This document shows positions 7,232 to 14,294 of a stretch of DNA of 64,000 nt, piece after piece. The number at the start of each line of letters is the position of its first letter. Position 1 is the first letter of the stretch. The stretch is from a virus: the IMG/VR virus record IMGVR_UViG_3300013306_000001, positions 1 through 64,000 of that record. The stretch is one strand, 5' to 3'. The translations under genes and the position numbers were made by a program. Below the pieces are notes generated by a model. It was not told the origin of the DNA. It saw nothing but the letters and a program-made list of their open reading frames with translations, and did not search any database.

Positions 7232-7253
7232 AAGCCTCTCACATGAGAGGCTT
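7232..7253 (+). terminator. Hairpin terminator after 6995-7213
   Basis: AAGCCTCTC (7232-7240) pairs perfectly with GAGAGGCTT (7245-7253) around an ACAT loop. The downstream T content is modest, so termination may be partial. Confidence 0.6.
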
Positions 7254-7624
7254 AATGCTATTCTTAATATGACTTCAATCACTCTTCTAGATTCCTTTCC
7301 GGAATACTGTAAATTGTCCTCAATACCTTATAGAATCTAGTGTACACATGTACTCTTAAAGAGGTATAAGTTACTAAAGTAGCTAGTATAAGGTGGGTGA
7401 AAGTATGTTGAAAGATTAAGCATAGGCACAAACCCCTCTCAATTCCATCATCCCAATATATGAACACAATCATTTAGTACACTAAATATTAGCTTCTTTA
7501 CACTCTAGCTACAAATAATCCTGTACAAATCTCTTAAACAATGCTATATGAACACGATAGGTTTTCTCTACTGTTAGCCAAGAGTGTGATAGAAATCTTT
7601 GTTAGAGATTGTTGGAAATAAATG
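7254..7624. other. AT-rich gap without a supported gene
   Basis: About 370 nt between a terminator and the next promoter. I see no start with a ribosome binding site on either strand and no long repeat. Short open frames on both strands lack such sites. It may carry control or replication sequence, but nothing specific can be supported. Confidence 0.5.
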
Positions 7625-7652
7625 TAGACACCTATCTTCAAAGTGCTATACT
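7625..7652 (+). promoter_or_regulatory. Sigma-70-type promoter
   Basis: -35 TAGACA (7625-7630), 16-nt spacer, -10 TATACT (7647-7652), 40 nt upstream of the gene at 7693. Confidence 0.6.
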
Positions 7653-7692
7653 AACTACACAGAAGCAAAACAACTTAGACAGGAATACAGAC

Positions 7693-7902
7693 ATGAAAAA
7701 GTTCTTTGCAGTGATGGTCAATGGTAAGGCTCACACTAAACAAGAAGTCACTTTGCAGATGTTCGAAGAACGTGGTTACAGTGTTAAGAAGTCTCGTGCC
7801 TATGGTGACTATGACGTCTTCACTAAGGACGGTATCAACAAAGTAGCAACTCTGTTTAGTAATCAAATTGAAGCTGTAGATTATCTTAATCAAGTAAAAT
7901 AA
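7693..7902 (+). CDS. Small early protein, 69 aa
   Basis: ATG at 7693 is preferred over an upstream ATG because it follows both the promoter at 7625 and ACAGGAATACAGAC. The product (MKKFFAVMVNGKAHTKQEVT at the start) is basic and mixed alpha/beta, ending in a helix. A terminator follows. Function unknown. Confidence 0.6.
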   Translation: MKKFFAVMVNGKAHTKQEVTLQMFEERGYSVKKSRAYGDYDVFTKDGINKVATLFSNQIEAVDYLNQVK

Positions 7903-7987
7903 TACCCAACTATAGGAATACAGGCTAGTATTAGGACACTCTGGCAACGTTAGCTGTCTACCCATACACACTGTCAGCTAGATCAAT

Positions 7988-8012
7988 AGCCCCTACAGAG
8001 AGGGGCTTTCTT
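7988..8012 (+). terminator. Rho-independent-type terminator
   Basis: AGCCCCT (7988-7994) pairs with AGGGGCT (8001-8007), then TTCTTATG. It closes the rightward early block. Confidence 0.7.
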
Positions 8013-8460
8013 ATGCCTGTTGTTTAATTATCTTGTGCACTAAGTATTAGTATCTTAATAGACTCTTCACTAACATCCTTTGTGCAAGACATTGGTGTGT
8101 ACAGGTGTGTCCTGATTAGTCTCTATCAGGATAGCTTAGGTGATAGATTGTGTTAATGATTAGGAGAGACTATTGGACAGAGAGTGTTGATGAATTGTTT
8201 AGGATATTTTGATATTATGGTTGACATGGGGTTGACGGGGTGGTAGGCTGTTAAGCCCCTCAGATATAGAGACAGTAAATTCATAGACAACGCCCCTTAC
8301 AAATAAAGGCTTTCACATATTTCCAGACATAAAAATAGACACTTACTAATACAAGCTAAGTGTCTCTCAGAGGGGGTTGGGAAATTATACTGCCTAGAAC
8401 TTACTCTTATATTATATATGTCTATTTGCTCTGTCACATAATACGTGGCTTACAGACACT
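8013..8460. other. Gene-free gap between early blocks
   Basis: Roughly 450 AT-rich nt with no supported gene. It contains TGGTTGACATGGGG (8218-8231), which recurs exactly at 24385-24398, so the same 14-mer marks both edges of the leftward block. A run of G near 8228-8242 can pair with CCCC at 8257-8260. A replication or control role is possible but unproven. Confidence 0.5.
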
Positions 8461-8462
8461 TT

Positions 8463-8483
8463 AAGGGATTTTGAAAATCCCTT
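8463..8483 (-). terminator. Hairpin at the end of the leftward block
   Basis: A 9-bp perfect stem (AAGGGATTT / AAATCCCTT) with a 3-nt loop touches the stop codon of the last leftward gene. No T-tract is obvious on the minus strand, so it may be an RNA-stabilising or weak terminating hairpin. Confidence 0.5.
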
Positions 8484-9127
8484 TAGGTCATTTCTATATC
8501 TTCTCCATATTCGTAACTCAGACCAATAGCCACAGCCCATGCACTGTATCTACCTTTCCAGTAAAGCTTTGGGTGTACTTTAATCAAAGACTTCCATGCA
8601 CCGCCTAAGTCAAACCTGTCGTGGAGCAATTTGACAAGTCCTTTTTCTTCAAGTGATTTAAATACTCTACCTGCGTGTTTCTTACTCTTAAGCTTTAGTG
8701 CATCTTTGAAAGAGTCTTGCTCCACCACAGAGTAATTCCAAACAATAACATTCTCACACAGATATTTGAACAGCTTAGTTTCAGTTAAAGTGCAGTCTTC
8801 ATTCCACAAGAAATCCAGAAGGAAGCCATCATCACCTTTACGATGTCTAGTTTTATCCGAACACAGCCTGTGCAGCTCAGACAAATCTTTAGCTGTATCC
8901 GGATGATTCTTTGGGATTGAATACCCTTGCGTATAAAAGTCTCTAAACGTTGTATTGTTGTTCCACTCGTAATCCCATATTTCTATGTATTCATCTAGGG
9001 TAACTTTCTTATATATTTCACCTGTATGTTTATCAGTTACAAATACAAAATCCCCATCTCTGATATAGAGTATGGGGTAATTTGCTATGTCGTCTGCTAG
9101 ATATTCTTTTATGTAGTTTCTACCCAT
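8483..9127 (-). CDS. Possible winged-helix DNA-binding protein, 214 aa
   Basis: Last gene of the leftward block. Residues about 110-180 contain a helix-turn-helix-like run ending KHAGRVFKSLEEKGLVKLL, typical of winged-helix replication or transcription proteins, where a recognition helix is followed by a beta wing. The N-terminal half (ILYIRDGDFVFVTDKHTGEI) is beta-rich. ATG overlaps the end of the preceding gene. I do not recognise a named family. A replication-initiator or regulator role is inferred from the wing motif only. Confidence 0.5.
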   Translation of the reverse strand: MGRNYIKEYLADDIANYPILYIRDGDFVFVTDKHTGEIYKKVTLDEYIEIWDYEWNNNTTFRDFYTQGYSIPKNHPDTAKDLSELHRLCSDKTRHRKGDDGFLLDFLWNEDCTLTETKLFKYLCENVIVWNYSVVEQDSFKDALKLKSKKHAGRVFKSLEEKGLVKLLHDRFDLGGAWKSLIKVHPKLYWKGRYSAWAVAIGLSYEYGEDIEMT

Positions 9128-9356
9128 TGTGTATCCCGTTATCTTTTAGATATTCCATAAACCAAGCTCCTTCAAGAAATCCTTGAAAACGTAACTCTGT
9201 TTCTAGATTGTGGTAAATTGTATATGTCTTATCAAATTTAAGATCTGGTTCGGTGTATTCATGTAACATAAAATCCTCAAATCCCTTCCTTAGAAAGTTC
9301 ATTTGATAGTTGCTATCTTCTTCAATCCTATCTTCATACTTTACTCCTCCCATCAT
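9120..9356 (-). CDS. Hypothetical protein, 78 aa
   Basis: Tandem ATG codons at 9356 and 9353; the first overlaps the stop of the SLOG-like gene. The product is acidic with mixed alpha/beta content (YTIYHNLETELRFQGFLEGA). No motif recognised. Overlaps at both ends show it belongs to the leftward operon. Confidence 0.55.
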   Translation of the reverse strand: MMGGVKYEDRIEEDSNYQMNFLRKGFEDFMLHEYTEPDLKFDKTYTIYHNLETELRFQGFLEGAWFMEYLKDNGIHNG

Positions 9357-9913
9357 TCACCCTCCACAAACTTAATCAATCGTTGTTTATCTTCTTCATT
9401 GTACAAATTAAAACAAGGAACTCCATTTGCTTTAGCTAGGCTCCATGCTGTTGCAGTCCCACCTTTAATCTTACCATGTTTGTCTACTTGTGCCCAACAG
9501 ATAAGAAAGCTACTTGGATTATTCAAACCACTACCTAGGATTTGAAATGTATTACGTGCATGGAGAGCCTTAACTCCCTTTGAACACTTATCCCATGCTG
9601 GATGTGTCTCAGAGGCTAGGTGATAAGCCTCAGCTTTCTTAGGCATTCTATCCAGCACTTTGTACCAATCTTTGTAGAACTCGTCGTAAATTACAAAGCT
9701 AGCCCATGGAATATATAACTGAGCTAGTGTGACACGCTCATCAACCTGTTCAGCATAAGCCTTAGCACCAAGTTCAAAGGCAGTGTCAGCACCTCCAGCA
9801 GCACCTGAACGTAGAATGTAACCCTTCTGTGCAAGCTTGAATGCAATATCTTCCATAAGCTTGAGGATATCTTTGGGTGTCTGCCTTGATCCAATCCCCG
9901 TATAATATTTCAT
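9353..9913 (-). CDS. SLOG/DprA-like nucleotide-binding protein, 186 aa
   Basis: ATG at 9913 is chosen because GGAGTGGTGCAA precedes it. The N-terminus YYTGIGSRQTP and the following RSGAAGGADTAFELGA match the Rossmann-like core of the SLOG/DprA superfamily, which binds nucleotides or nucleotide-derived signals. C-terminal GGTATAWSLAKANGVPCFNL fits the last strand of that fold. Phage members are often labelled DprA-like. In bacteria, relatives act in DNA uptake or sense NAD-derived defence signals. Which role applies here is not shown. Confidence 0.65.
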   Translation of the reverse strand: MKYYTGIGSRQTPKDILKLMEDIAFKLAQKGYILRSGAAGGADTAFELGAKAYAEQVDERVTLAQLYIPWASFVIYDEFYKDWYKVLDRMPKKAEAYHLASETHPAWDKCSKGVKALHARNTFQILGSGLNNPSSFLICWAQVDKHGKIKGGTATAWSLAKANGVPCFNLYNEEDKQRLIKFVEGE

Positions 9914-10080
9914 TTGCACCACTCCACCATAATAAACAAGAATCCATCTTCAATATGACTGGAGTGTTCATCTTCGTATGCAATAGCATCTTCAACTTTA
10001 TCAAAACGTCCTATGATATCCCACCGCTCATCGTCATAATCTTTTCGATAGCAGTGTGTAACTGTATAACTAATATTCAT
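9910..10080 (-). CDS. Small hypothetical protein, 56 aa
   Basis: ATG at 10080 overlaps the end of the upstream gene, and its TGA overlaps the start of the SLOG-like gene. The product starts MNISYTVTHCYRKDYDDERW and is acidic, ending FLFIMVEWCK. The beta-alpha pattern with W and D.VEDA resembles tiny phage proteins of unknown role. Confidence 0.5.
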   Translation of the reverse strand: MNISYTVTHCYRKDYDDERWDIIGRFDKVEDAIAYEDEHSSHIEDGFLFIMVEWCK

Positions 10081-10274
10081 TCCCGACCCCCATCCTCTAA
10101 CCAACTCCGATAAGCCTCTACTGGTGTCTTTCCCACACCACAAGCATAGTATATTTCCCAATCCTTGTTAGAAGCGTCTCCTTGTGGAGTATCCTCATCT
10201 GGTATTGTGCAGATATAGTGATCAGGACTTAGTCTGTTGATTACCCCATCAGCCCTAACTATTCTTGGTTTCAT
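10077..10274 (-). CDS. Small hypothetical protein, 65 aa
   Basis: ATG at 10274 lies in an ATGA overlap with the lipoprotein gene and follows ATGGAGACGAA, so it is preferred over an earlier in-frame ATG. The product contains DHYICTIPDEDTPQ and ends in a helix (GKTPVEAYRSWLEDGG). Similar short proteins with PVEAY/W patterns occur in phages, function unknown. Confidence 0.5.
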   Translation of the reverse strand: MKPRIVRADGVINRLSPDHYICTIPDEDTPQGDASNKDWEIYYACGVGKTPVEAYRSWLEDGGRE

Positions 10275-10450
10275 TTCGTCTCCATACATCCAGCAGCTAA
10301 TGTCTTACCTGTAAAGCTCGGAACAATCATTGTGAAGTATGTCCCATTACGCTCAATACACATCTTACGAATGTGTAGGTAATCATCTGTGTTGATTTGA
10401 TTACAACCTGAAACAGTAAGTAAACAGAAAGTCAATATTACATATTTCAT
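10271..10450 (-). CDS. Small phage lipoprotein, 59 aa
   Basis: Found by reading the gap on the minus strand. The product begins MKYVILTFCLLTVSGCNQIN, a classic signal peptide with a lipobox (TVSGC, Cys16 as the lipidated residue). The mature part is about 44 residues with two more Cys. Expected to sit in the periplasmic face of a membrane. Small lipoproteins of phages can block receptors or superinfection, but no specific match is seen. Confidence 0.6.
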   Translation of the reverse strand: MKYVILTFCLLTVSGCNQINTDDYLHIRKMCIERNGTYFTMIVPSFTGKTLAAGCMETK

Positions 10451-10572
10451 TGAATAAACACCCCACTAGAACACTTCTCACAACCCTTATACCAAATCAT
10501 GTAATTACCTCCTTTCCAATAAGACTTAGGTATTCCTTTATGGTAACATTTGAAACATGTGAGTTCTTTCAT
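10447..10572 (-). CDS. Tiny zinc-ribbon-like protein, 41 aa
   Basis: ATG at 10572 follows TAGGAGAGAAGA, a strong site. Two CxxC pairs (TCFKCYHKG and GCEKCSSG) 24 residues apart form a complete zinc-ribbon pattern. TGA overlaps the next ATG. Likely binds zinc and a nucleic acid or protein partner. Confidence 0.55.
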   Translation of the reverse strand: MKELTCFKCYHKGIPKSYWKGGNYMIWYKGCEKCSSGVFIQ

Positions 10573-10814
10573 TCTTCTCTCCTAGAAAATCTGACATTAT
10601 ATTTCATACCAAAAGATTCTACTTCCACAACAGTATTCCCCACCATAAACATAGTGTTGTATACAGGCATCTTCTGAAAGATAAGATTTGCTACATCCTC
10701 ATCTGTACCACCGTACACAAATAGCTCTGTGGTTAGTGGAGAATACTCATCTTGAGGATATTCTTCAAGAATCTTAGTTACACCAATAGCTTCCCAATCT
10801 GACCAAGATATCAT
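10569..10814 (-). CDS. Hypothetical protein, 81 aa
   Basis: The product begins MISWSDWEAIGVTKILEEYP and has a beta-rich centre; acidic and soluble. It abuts the gene upstream (10815) and overlaps the one downstream. Nothing recognised. Confidence 0.55.
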   Translation of the reverse strand: MISWSDWEAIGVTKILEEYPQDEYSPLTTELFVYGGTDEDVANLIFQKMPVYNTMFMVGNTVVEVESFGMKYNVRFSRREE

Positions 10815-11003
10815 CTAATCCTCCATCACAATAGTTTCATAACACCAACTACGCCAATGCTCATCACCACATCCACACGGGCAAGAATACTTAAACCCTT
10901 TCAATCCAGGATCTTGCTGTATACAATACTCTTGTGCAGACTTATGGTCAACAAAGACTTTCTCAGGGATATTAATCAAGCCCGGAGTATCATCTAAAGG
11001 CAT
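10815..11003 (-). CDS. Small Cys-rich protein, 62 aa
   Basis: The C-terminal third contains SCPCGCGDEHW and SWCYE, giving four closely placed cysteines and a His suitable for metal binding. The N-terminus is Pro/Asp-rich. No family recognised. It belongs to the leftward chain of zinc-type small proteins. Confidence 0.55.
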   Translation of the reverse strand: MPLDDTPGLINIPEKVFVDHKSAQEYCIQQDPGLKGFKYSCPCGCGDEHWRSWCYETIVMED

Positions 11004-11038
11004 TTCATATCACTGCACTAGATAAACTATTTTCTCAC

Positions 11039-11242
11039 TCACTGTTCATCCTCCCAATAAACATAATCACTCCAGTCAGCATCACAAGCACACTCTGATG
11101 GTTCGTATGCACAACAGAAGCAAGCTCTGATATCCAATACCTTAGACCCATTACAAACTCCACACACTGTATCTAGTGTAAGATGTTCTTCTAGATATTT
11201 CTCATCCCTGTCTGCACAGAACTCACAAGGTCTTGTTGTCAT
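11039..11242 (-). CDS. Small Cys-rich protein, 67 aa
   Basis: Nine cysteines in 67 residues, arranged as CEFC, CGVC, CFCC and CAC, with acidic surroundings and a Trp/Tyr-rich end. Two zinc knuckles are likely, reminiscent of DnaJ-type or rubredoxin-like metal sites. The ATG overlaps the upstream stop. Function unknown. Confidence 0.55.
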   Translation of the reverse strand: MTTRPCEFCADRDEKYLEEHLTLDTVCGVCNGSKVLDIRACFCCAYEPSECACDADWSDYVYWEDEQ

Positions 11243-11400
11243 AGTAATGGTAGCTCTACATATCTGTATTTATAGGCAAAATTCTTTTGGTTGCACAATA
11301 GACAAACCTCTTCAGCAGCATCTTGAGTAGAATGGACACTCATCAAATCCCGCATACTGTCTTCTTTCCACTCTCGATAAACAACGTACACCTTCTCCAT
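11239..11400 (-). CDS. Small hypothetical protein, 53 aa
   Basis: ATG at 11400 follows GAGGATAGATT. The product starts MEKVYVVYREWKEDSMRDLM and contains a CLLC pair. The pattern of a short beta strand, D....HST.DAAEE and C..C is that of small phage proteins translated as a series here. TGA overlaps the next start. Confidence 0.5.
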   Translation of the reverse strand: MEKVYVVYREWKEDSMRDLMSVHSTQDAAEEVCLLCNQKNFAYKYRYVELPLL

Positions 11401-11409
11401 AATCTATCC

Positions 11410-11646
11410 TCAACAATAAGCTGAACACTTCCTACACGGGCACGATAGGCCCATAGGCTTCATACGTTCTTCTACAGGAATGCTATCCCACAGACATTTT
11501 GTTTCATAGGTAATATAATAATTAGGTTGTTCTTCGCTCAACCACCCAAATCTTTTATACCGTGCAACACTCTCTTCCATCTCTTTGCGAAGTTGTTTTA
11601 GTTCATCTTCTACGTTTTGCATACGATCTTCTAGTGTTTGATTCAT
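11410..11646 (-). CDS. Coiled-coil protein with Cys cluster, 78 aa
   Basis: Residues 1-30 form a heptad-like coiled coil (LEDRMQNVEDELKQLRKEME). The last 12 residues hold CPCRKCSAYC, a metal-binding type cluster. Possibly a dimer presenting a zinc site. Unrecognised. Confidence 0.55.
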   Translation of the reverse strand: MNQTLEDRMQNVEDELKQLRKEMEESVARYKRFGWLSEEQPNYYITYETKCLWDSIPVEERMKPMGLSCPCRKCSAYC

Positions 11647-11804
11647 TGTTCTTTCCTCAAATAAAGCTCATCACCGGTTGTCATGTACATAAACCACATC
11701 CTTGCTTTATGTCTGGCCTCTCTAGGTGTTTTCCATGTACCGACCATGAATCCATCTGAGTCAATAACATCAAACCATTTTTGGAATATACCTATTAGGT
11801 GCAA
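11643..11804 (-). CDS. Possible small protein with TTG start, 53 aa
   Basis: The frame is open from a TTG at 11804 to TGA at 11643-11645, which overlaps the next ATG. The product includes KWFDVIDSDGFMVGTWKTPR and KARMWFMYM. No ATG occurs early in frame and the ribosome binding site is weak (GTGAGAAATG), so the exact start is uncertain. Confidence 0.4.
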   Translation of the reverse strand: MHLIGIFQKWFDVIDSDGFMVGTWKTPREARHKARMWFMYMTTGDELYLRKEQ

Positions 11805-11810
11805 TTTTAA

Positions 11811-12101
11811 TCATTTCTCACTAACCTTCTTTAAAGCATGTTGATATCTACCAAACATAATATCAAAAGTTTCTTCAACACTCAAGTTGTTTGGTTTAGG
11901 TTCTCCATAAATTTGGTCTAGAAAATACTCCCCATACTTTCTAACTTCATCTTTAACCCATCTATCCCTGTAGTCAGAATCTTTTAGAAGTCTTTGTTCA
12001 TCAATAAATTCCCTCAAACACATCTTCCCACTCTTGTGCTCAGATTCCTCACAACATTTATGTTTAGGTCTTTTACCACATGTGCATAGGGGTTCAGTCA
12101 T
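11811..12101 (-). CDS. Hypothetical protein with N-terminal Cys motif, 96 aa
   Basis: N-terminus CTCGKRPKHKCC is a compact metal-binding type motif as in SEC-C-like tails. The rest is helical and charged (FIDEQRLLKDSDYRDRWVKD). Function unknown; context is the leftward small-gene operon. Confidence 0.55.
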   Translation of the reverse strand: MTEPLCTCGKRPKHKCCEESEHKSGKMCLREFIDEQRLLKDSDYRDRWVKDEVRKYGEYFLDQIYGEPKPNNLSVEETFDIMFGRYQHALKKVSEK

Positions 12102-12102
12102 T

Positions 12103-12288
12103 TTATTTACCTATCAAATGTAAGTAGACACCAATCGAGCCTAATACAGTTCCAATAGCAATTTGCCAAATAGGGAAAACTACAAATGTAAAAGCAATCA
12201 GCATACCAAGACCTGCACAAAGCACACAAGCAATAAATCCCATGACTAGTAGGTAAAGAAGCCCTATTAGTGTTTTAAGATATTTCAT
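12103..12288 (-). CDS. Small two-segment membrane protein, 61 aa
   Basis: Almost wholly hydrophobic with two predicted membrane helices (IGLLYLLVMGFIACVLCAGL and FTFVVFPIWQIAIGTVLGSI). Short basic N-terminus suggests an N-in topology. It overlaps the upstream stop. Could disturb or modify the inner membrane; no family recognised. Confidence 0.55.
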   Translation of the reverse strand: MKYLKTLIGLLYLLVMGFIACVLCAGLGMLIAFTFVVFPIWQIAIGTVLGSIGVYLHLIGK

Positions 12289-12491
12289 TTATTCCTCCAA
12301 TAATTCTCGCATTCAGGCTGATAACAACCTTTTGATTTAAAGAATAACCAATTAGGCTTCATTCCACTACCACATAGTGTGCAGGGGTCACCATTGCAGC
12401 CTACACGCATTAATGGTGATTTAGGTGGTGCACAAGGAGCTTTTGGTCTAATAACCCCCTCTGGCATTGGTATAGGTTCTTTAGCTGTCAT
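12285..12491 (-). CDS. Small zinc-type protein, 68 aa
   Basis: Pro-rich N-terminus followed by CNGDPCTLCGSG and CYQPECENYW, a four-cysteine pattern (CTLC and C....C) consistent with a zinc ribbon. Overlaps both neighbours by a few bases. Unknown role. Confidence 0.55.
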   Translation of the reverse strand: MTAKEPIPMPEGVIRPKAPCAPPKSPLMRVGCNGDPCTLCGSGMKPNWLFFKSKGCYQPECENYWRNK

Positions 12492-12880
12492 TTTATTACT
12501 CTCCCATTAACAATCCCGAAATGTTCCTGAAGTATATCACACATCACTTGATAAGCAACAGGACTTTTCTCTTTCATCATAGCCCTGCCTGTACCAATAC
12601 CATCTTCAGGGAATACAATCACTTTACCTTGTGAAATCTTGTACAGATTACGTAACGATTCCTTTACAGCCTCAATCTCTTCCGGCTGGTCACTAAAGAA
12701 TGCCCAATCATCCCAAGACGGGTATCTTTTTGTGGGGATACCGAAGGCATTGGGCTCACCTCTGATGATAGCTTGTCCACCTTTGCCAAATGCTTTGAGA
12801 TTATCACCAAAGACAAATATCTTATTTGGGTAACGTCTGCACACTGGAGGGGATAAGATTTTATGGTACTCAATTATCAA
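12488..12880 (-). CDS. Macro-domain-like conserved phage protein, 130 aa
   Basis: TTG start at 12880, supported by AATAGGAGAGATT immediately before it. Motifs NKIFVFGDNLKAFGKGGQA, PNAFGIPTKRYPS and a later GKVIVFPEDGIGTGRA form the pattern of a conserved phage and bacterial family that I associate with macro-like nucleotide or ADP-ribose binding. GKGGQA and GIGTGRA would line the ligand pocket. A role in handling ADP-ribose or NAD-derived molecules is an inference. The family assignment by motif is moderately sure. Confidence 0.6.
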   Translation of the reverse strand: MIIEYHKILSPPVCRRYPNKIFVFGDNLKAFGKGGQAIIRGEPNAFGIPTKRYPSWDDWAFFSDQPEEIEAVKESLRNLYKISQGKVIVFPEDGIGTGRAMMKEKSPVAYQVMCDILQEHFGIVNGRVIK

Positions 12881-12888
12881 AATCTCTC

Positions 12889-13089
12889 CTATTTAAATTT
12901 ATTACCCCGATTATAGCTAGCCTTCTTCCATTTGTACAGTAATCTTTCCTCTTCTTTCTGATAATCATCAGCATATTTTAAATATTGACTTGCTAGAAGG
13001 AGTGTATCTGGATGATCTGGGTCAAGGGAATCTGCTAGCTTTCTGTAGTAGGCTGGGACACTTGGTTGTTTTAGGTCGCGCTTCGACAT
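12889..13089 (-). CDS. Small helical protein, 66 aa
   Basis: ATG at 13089 sits at the end of the upstream gene. The product is basic and helical (YYRKLADSLDPDHPDTLLLA) and ends with a Lys/Arg-rich stretch. No motif. Confidence 0.55.
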   Translation of the reverse strand: MSKRDLKQPSVPAYYRKLADSLDPDHPDTLLLASQYLKYADDYQKEEERLLYKWKKASYNRGNKFK

Positions 13090-13277
13090 TAAGGGGTATC
13101 AACCCACAACTCGTTAATCCAACAATCGTACATATAAGGTCCATTATCCCCAATCAAATAATTGATAAGCTCGTCCAAATATTCTTGTGCATCTTCTTTT
13201 GTTGTCCAGATATTTTTAGAATAGACAATATTAAATCCATGTGAGTCTGTTTGGTATACAGCTTGGTAGTATTTCAT
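13089..13277 (-). CDS. Small hypothetical protein, 62 aa
   Basis: ATG at 13277 chosen because TAGGAGAGAGT precedes it. The product is aromatic and acidic (GFNIVYSKNIWTTKEDAQEY), ending ELWVDTP. Strong ribosome binding site and a position just after an inverted repeat suggest a transcript start near here. Function unknown. Confidence 0.55.
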   Translation of the reverse strand: MKYYQAVYQTDSHGFNIVYSKNIWTTKEDAQEYLDELINYLIGDNGPYMYDCWINELWVDTP

Positions 13278-13304
13278 ACTCTCTCCTATTTGTTTATGTT
13301 TAGT

Positions 13305-13346
13305 ATACAATGCATAACTTGGTGTTTAATTAGAAATGCATTGTAT
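13305..13346. promoter_or_regulatory. 11-bp inverted repeat, probable operator or RNA hairpin
   Basis: ATACAATGCAT (13305-13315) is repeated inverted and exactly at 13336-13346, with a 20-nt spacer. On the minus strand the repeat flanks a -10-like TATACT just upstream of the gene at 13277. It could bind a dimeric repressor or form a leader hairpin. Confidence 0.5.
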
Positions 13347-13377
13347 TTAATATCAGTACTCAGCCCTACCACCAGAT

Positions 13378-13560
13378 TTACAAGTTGGTCTCAATGTCAT
13401 TACCCCATTCTTCAATAAGATCGTCTAACCGACAAGTATTATAACTATTTATACTGTCCCATGGAACAACAAAGTTAAGATAAGCGTCAATTAGAGTAAT
13501 ACCTTTTACATCTTCTAACCAATCAATAAAATCTACAATTGTATCTCGTTCAGAACTCAT
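13378..13560 (-). CDS. Small acidic protein, 60 aa
   Basis: Acidic, helical product (TIVDFIDWLEDVKGITLIDA, ending LDDLIEEWGNDIETNL). It overlaps the upstream stop (ATGA-type). Highly acidic small phage proteins can mimic DNA, but nothing further supports that here. Confidence 0.5.
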   Translation of the reverse strand: MSSERDTIVDFIDWLEDVKGITLIDAYLNFVVPWDSINSYNTCRLDDLIEEWGNDIETNL

Positions 13561-13790
13561 ATCTTAAACATAATATAACCTTTCTCGATAGCGTCAGCAA
13601 GTTTCACAAGCTGCATATTTCGCTGTGGGAGGTATGTGTAGTATTCCCCATCTTTCTTAACAAGACTAAATACAGCATTCTCAACATCTGCAAAGCGAAT
13701 AGATGAAATTGATTTCAATACAAATCCCTCTTGTGCTGTGTAGAATGATGTCACTCCATTAATTGTACGTACTTTGATGTGATTGCTCAT
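13557..13790 (-). CDS. Hypothetical protein, 77 aa
   Basis: Beta-rich small protein (HIKVRTINGVTSFYTAQEGF) with a helical end. Overlaps both neighbours by 4 nt, so it is translationally coupled. Unrecognised. Confidence 0.55.
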   Translation of the reverse strand: MSNHIKVRTINGVTSFYTAQEGFVLKSISSIRFADVENAVFSLVKKDGEYYTYLPQRNMQLVKLADAIEKGYIMFKI

Positions 13791-14095
13791 TTACCCATCT
13801 CCATTCTGTTTTCCCAATCCCTTTTAATATTTTCCCAACCACCAAGAGCGTAAGACTTGTATCGAGGAATAATATTTTCTTTCTCTCCTGAGTTACTCCA
13901 ATCAATACCGCACAGCAGAAATTGTGTAAGAAGCTCATTATTTACATAACGCCAGTCTGAGAAATCTCGGACAACGCGAGTAAATTCTATTAAATCTCCA
14001 ATGCACATTCTCACATCTTTACACATTTCTTCCTTTCTACGCTCACGCATAATTTTAAAGGCTGCTTCATTACGCTCTTTAATACTAGTTTCCAT
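13787..14095 (-). CDS. Hypothetical helical protein, 102 aa
   Basis: ATG at 14095 is preferred over an in-frame start at 14140 because AAGGGGATTTATT precedes it and the upstream gene ends here. The product has a Lys/Arg/Glu-rich N-terminal helix (ETSIKERNEAAFKIMRERRK). No known domain. Confidence 0.55.
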   Translation of the reverse strand: METSIKERNEAAFKIMRERRKEEMCKDVRMCIGDLIEFTRVVRDFSDWRYVNNELLTQFLLCGIDWSNSGEKENIIPRYKSYALGGWENIKRDWENRMEMGK

Positions 14096-14294
14096 AATAA
14101 ATCCCCTTCTCTCGTCGTTCAGCATCTGTATCAAATACACCAGTCCAGTAAGCTTTTGTAAACATCATCCAGCTTGTTTGGGTATTCAAGTCTTGGAAAT
14201 ACTTATCCAATGTAGGGTGTAGCTCAACATCCATACCCCAAGACTTTGCAAGGGAGAGGAATGTCTGGAATTGTTCTTCGTGTGATTTAACCAT
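14085..14294 (-). CDS. Hypothetical protein, 69 aa
   Basis: ATG at 14294 follows AGGACAAAGATA inside the end of the upstream membrane-protein gene. Product is mixed and soluble (VKSHEEQFQTFLSLAKSWGM). It overlaps the next start by 11 nt. Nothing recognised. Confidence 0.55.
   Translation of the reverse strand: MVKSHEEQFQTFLSLAKSWGMDVELHPTLDKYFQDLNTQTSWMMFTKAYWTGVFDTDAERREKGIYYGN

Noticed and set aside
7254-7624. Small minus-strand gene at 7279-7473
   Set aside because: No ribosome binding site, isolated between rightward early genes, and low-complexity composition.
8221-8250. Rightward promoter TTGACA near 8222
   Set aside because: No acceptable -10 at 16-18 nt and it would only read into the end of the leftward block; reported as a repeat only.
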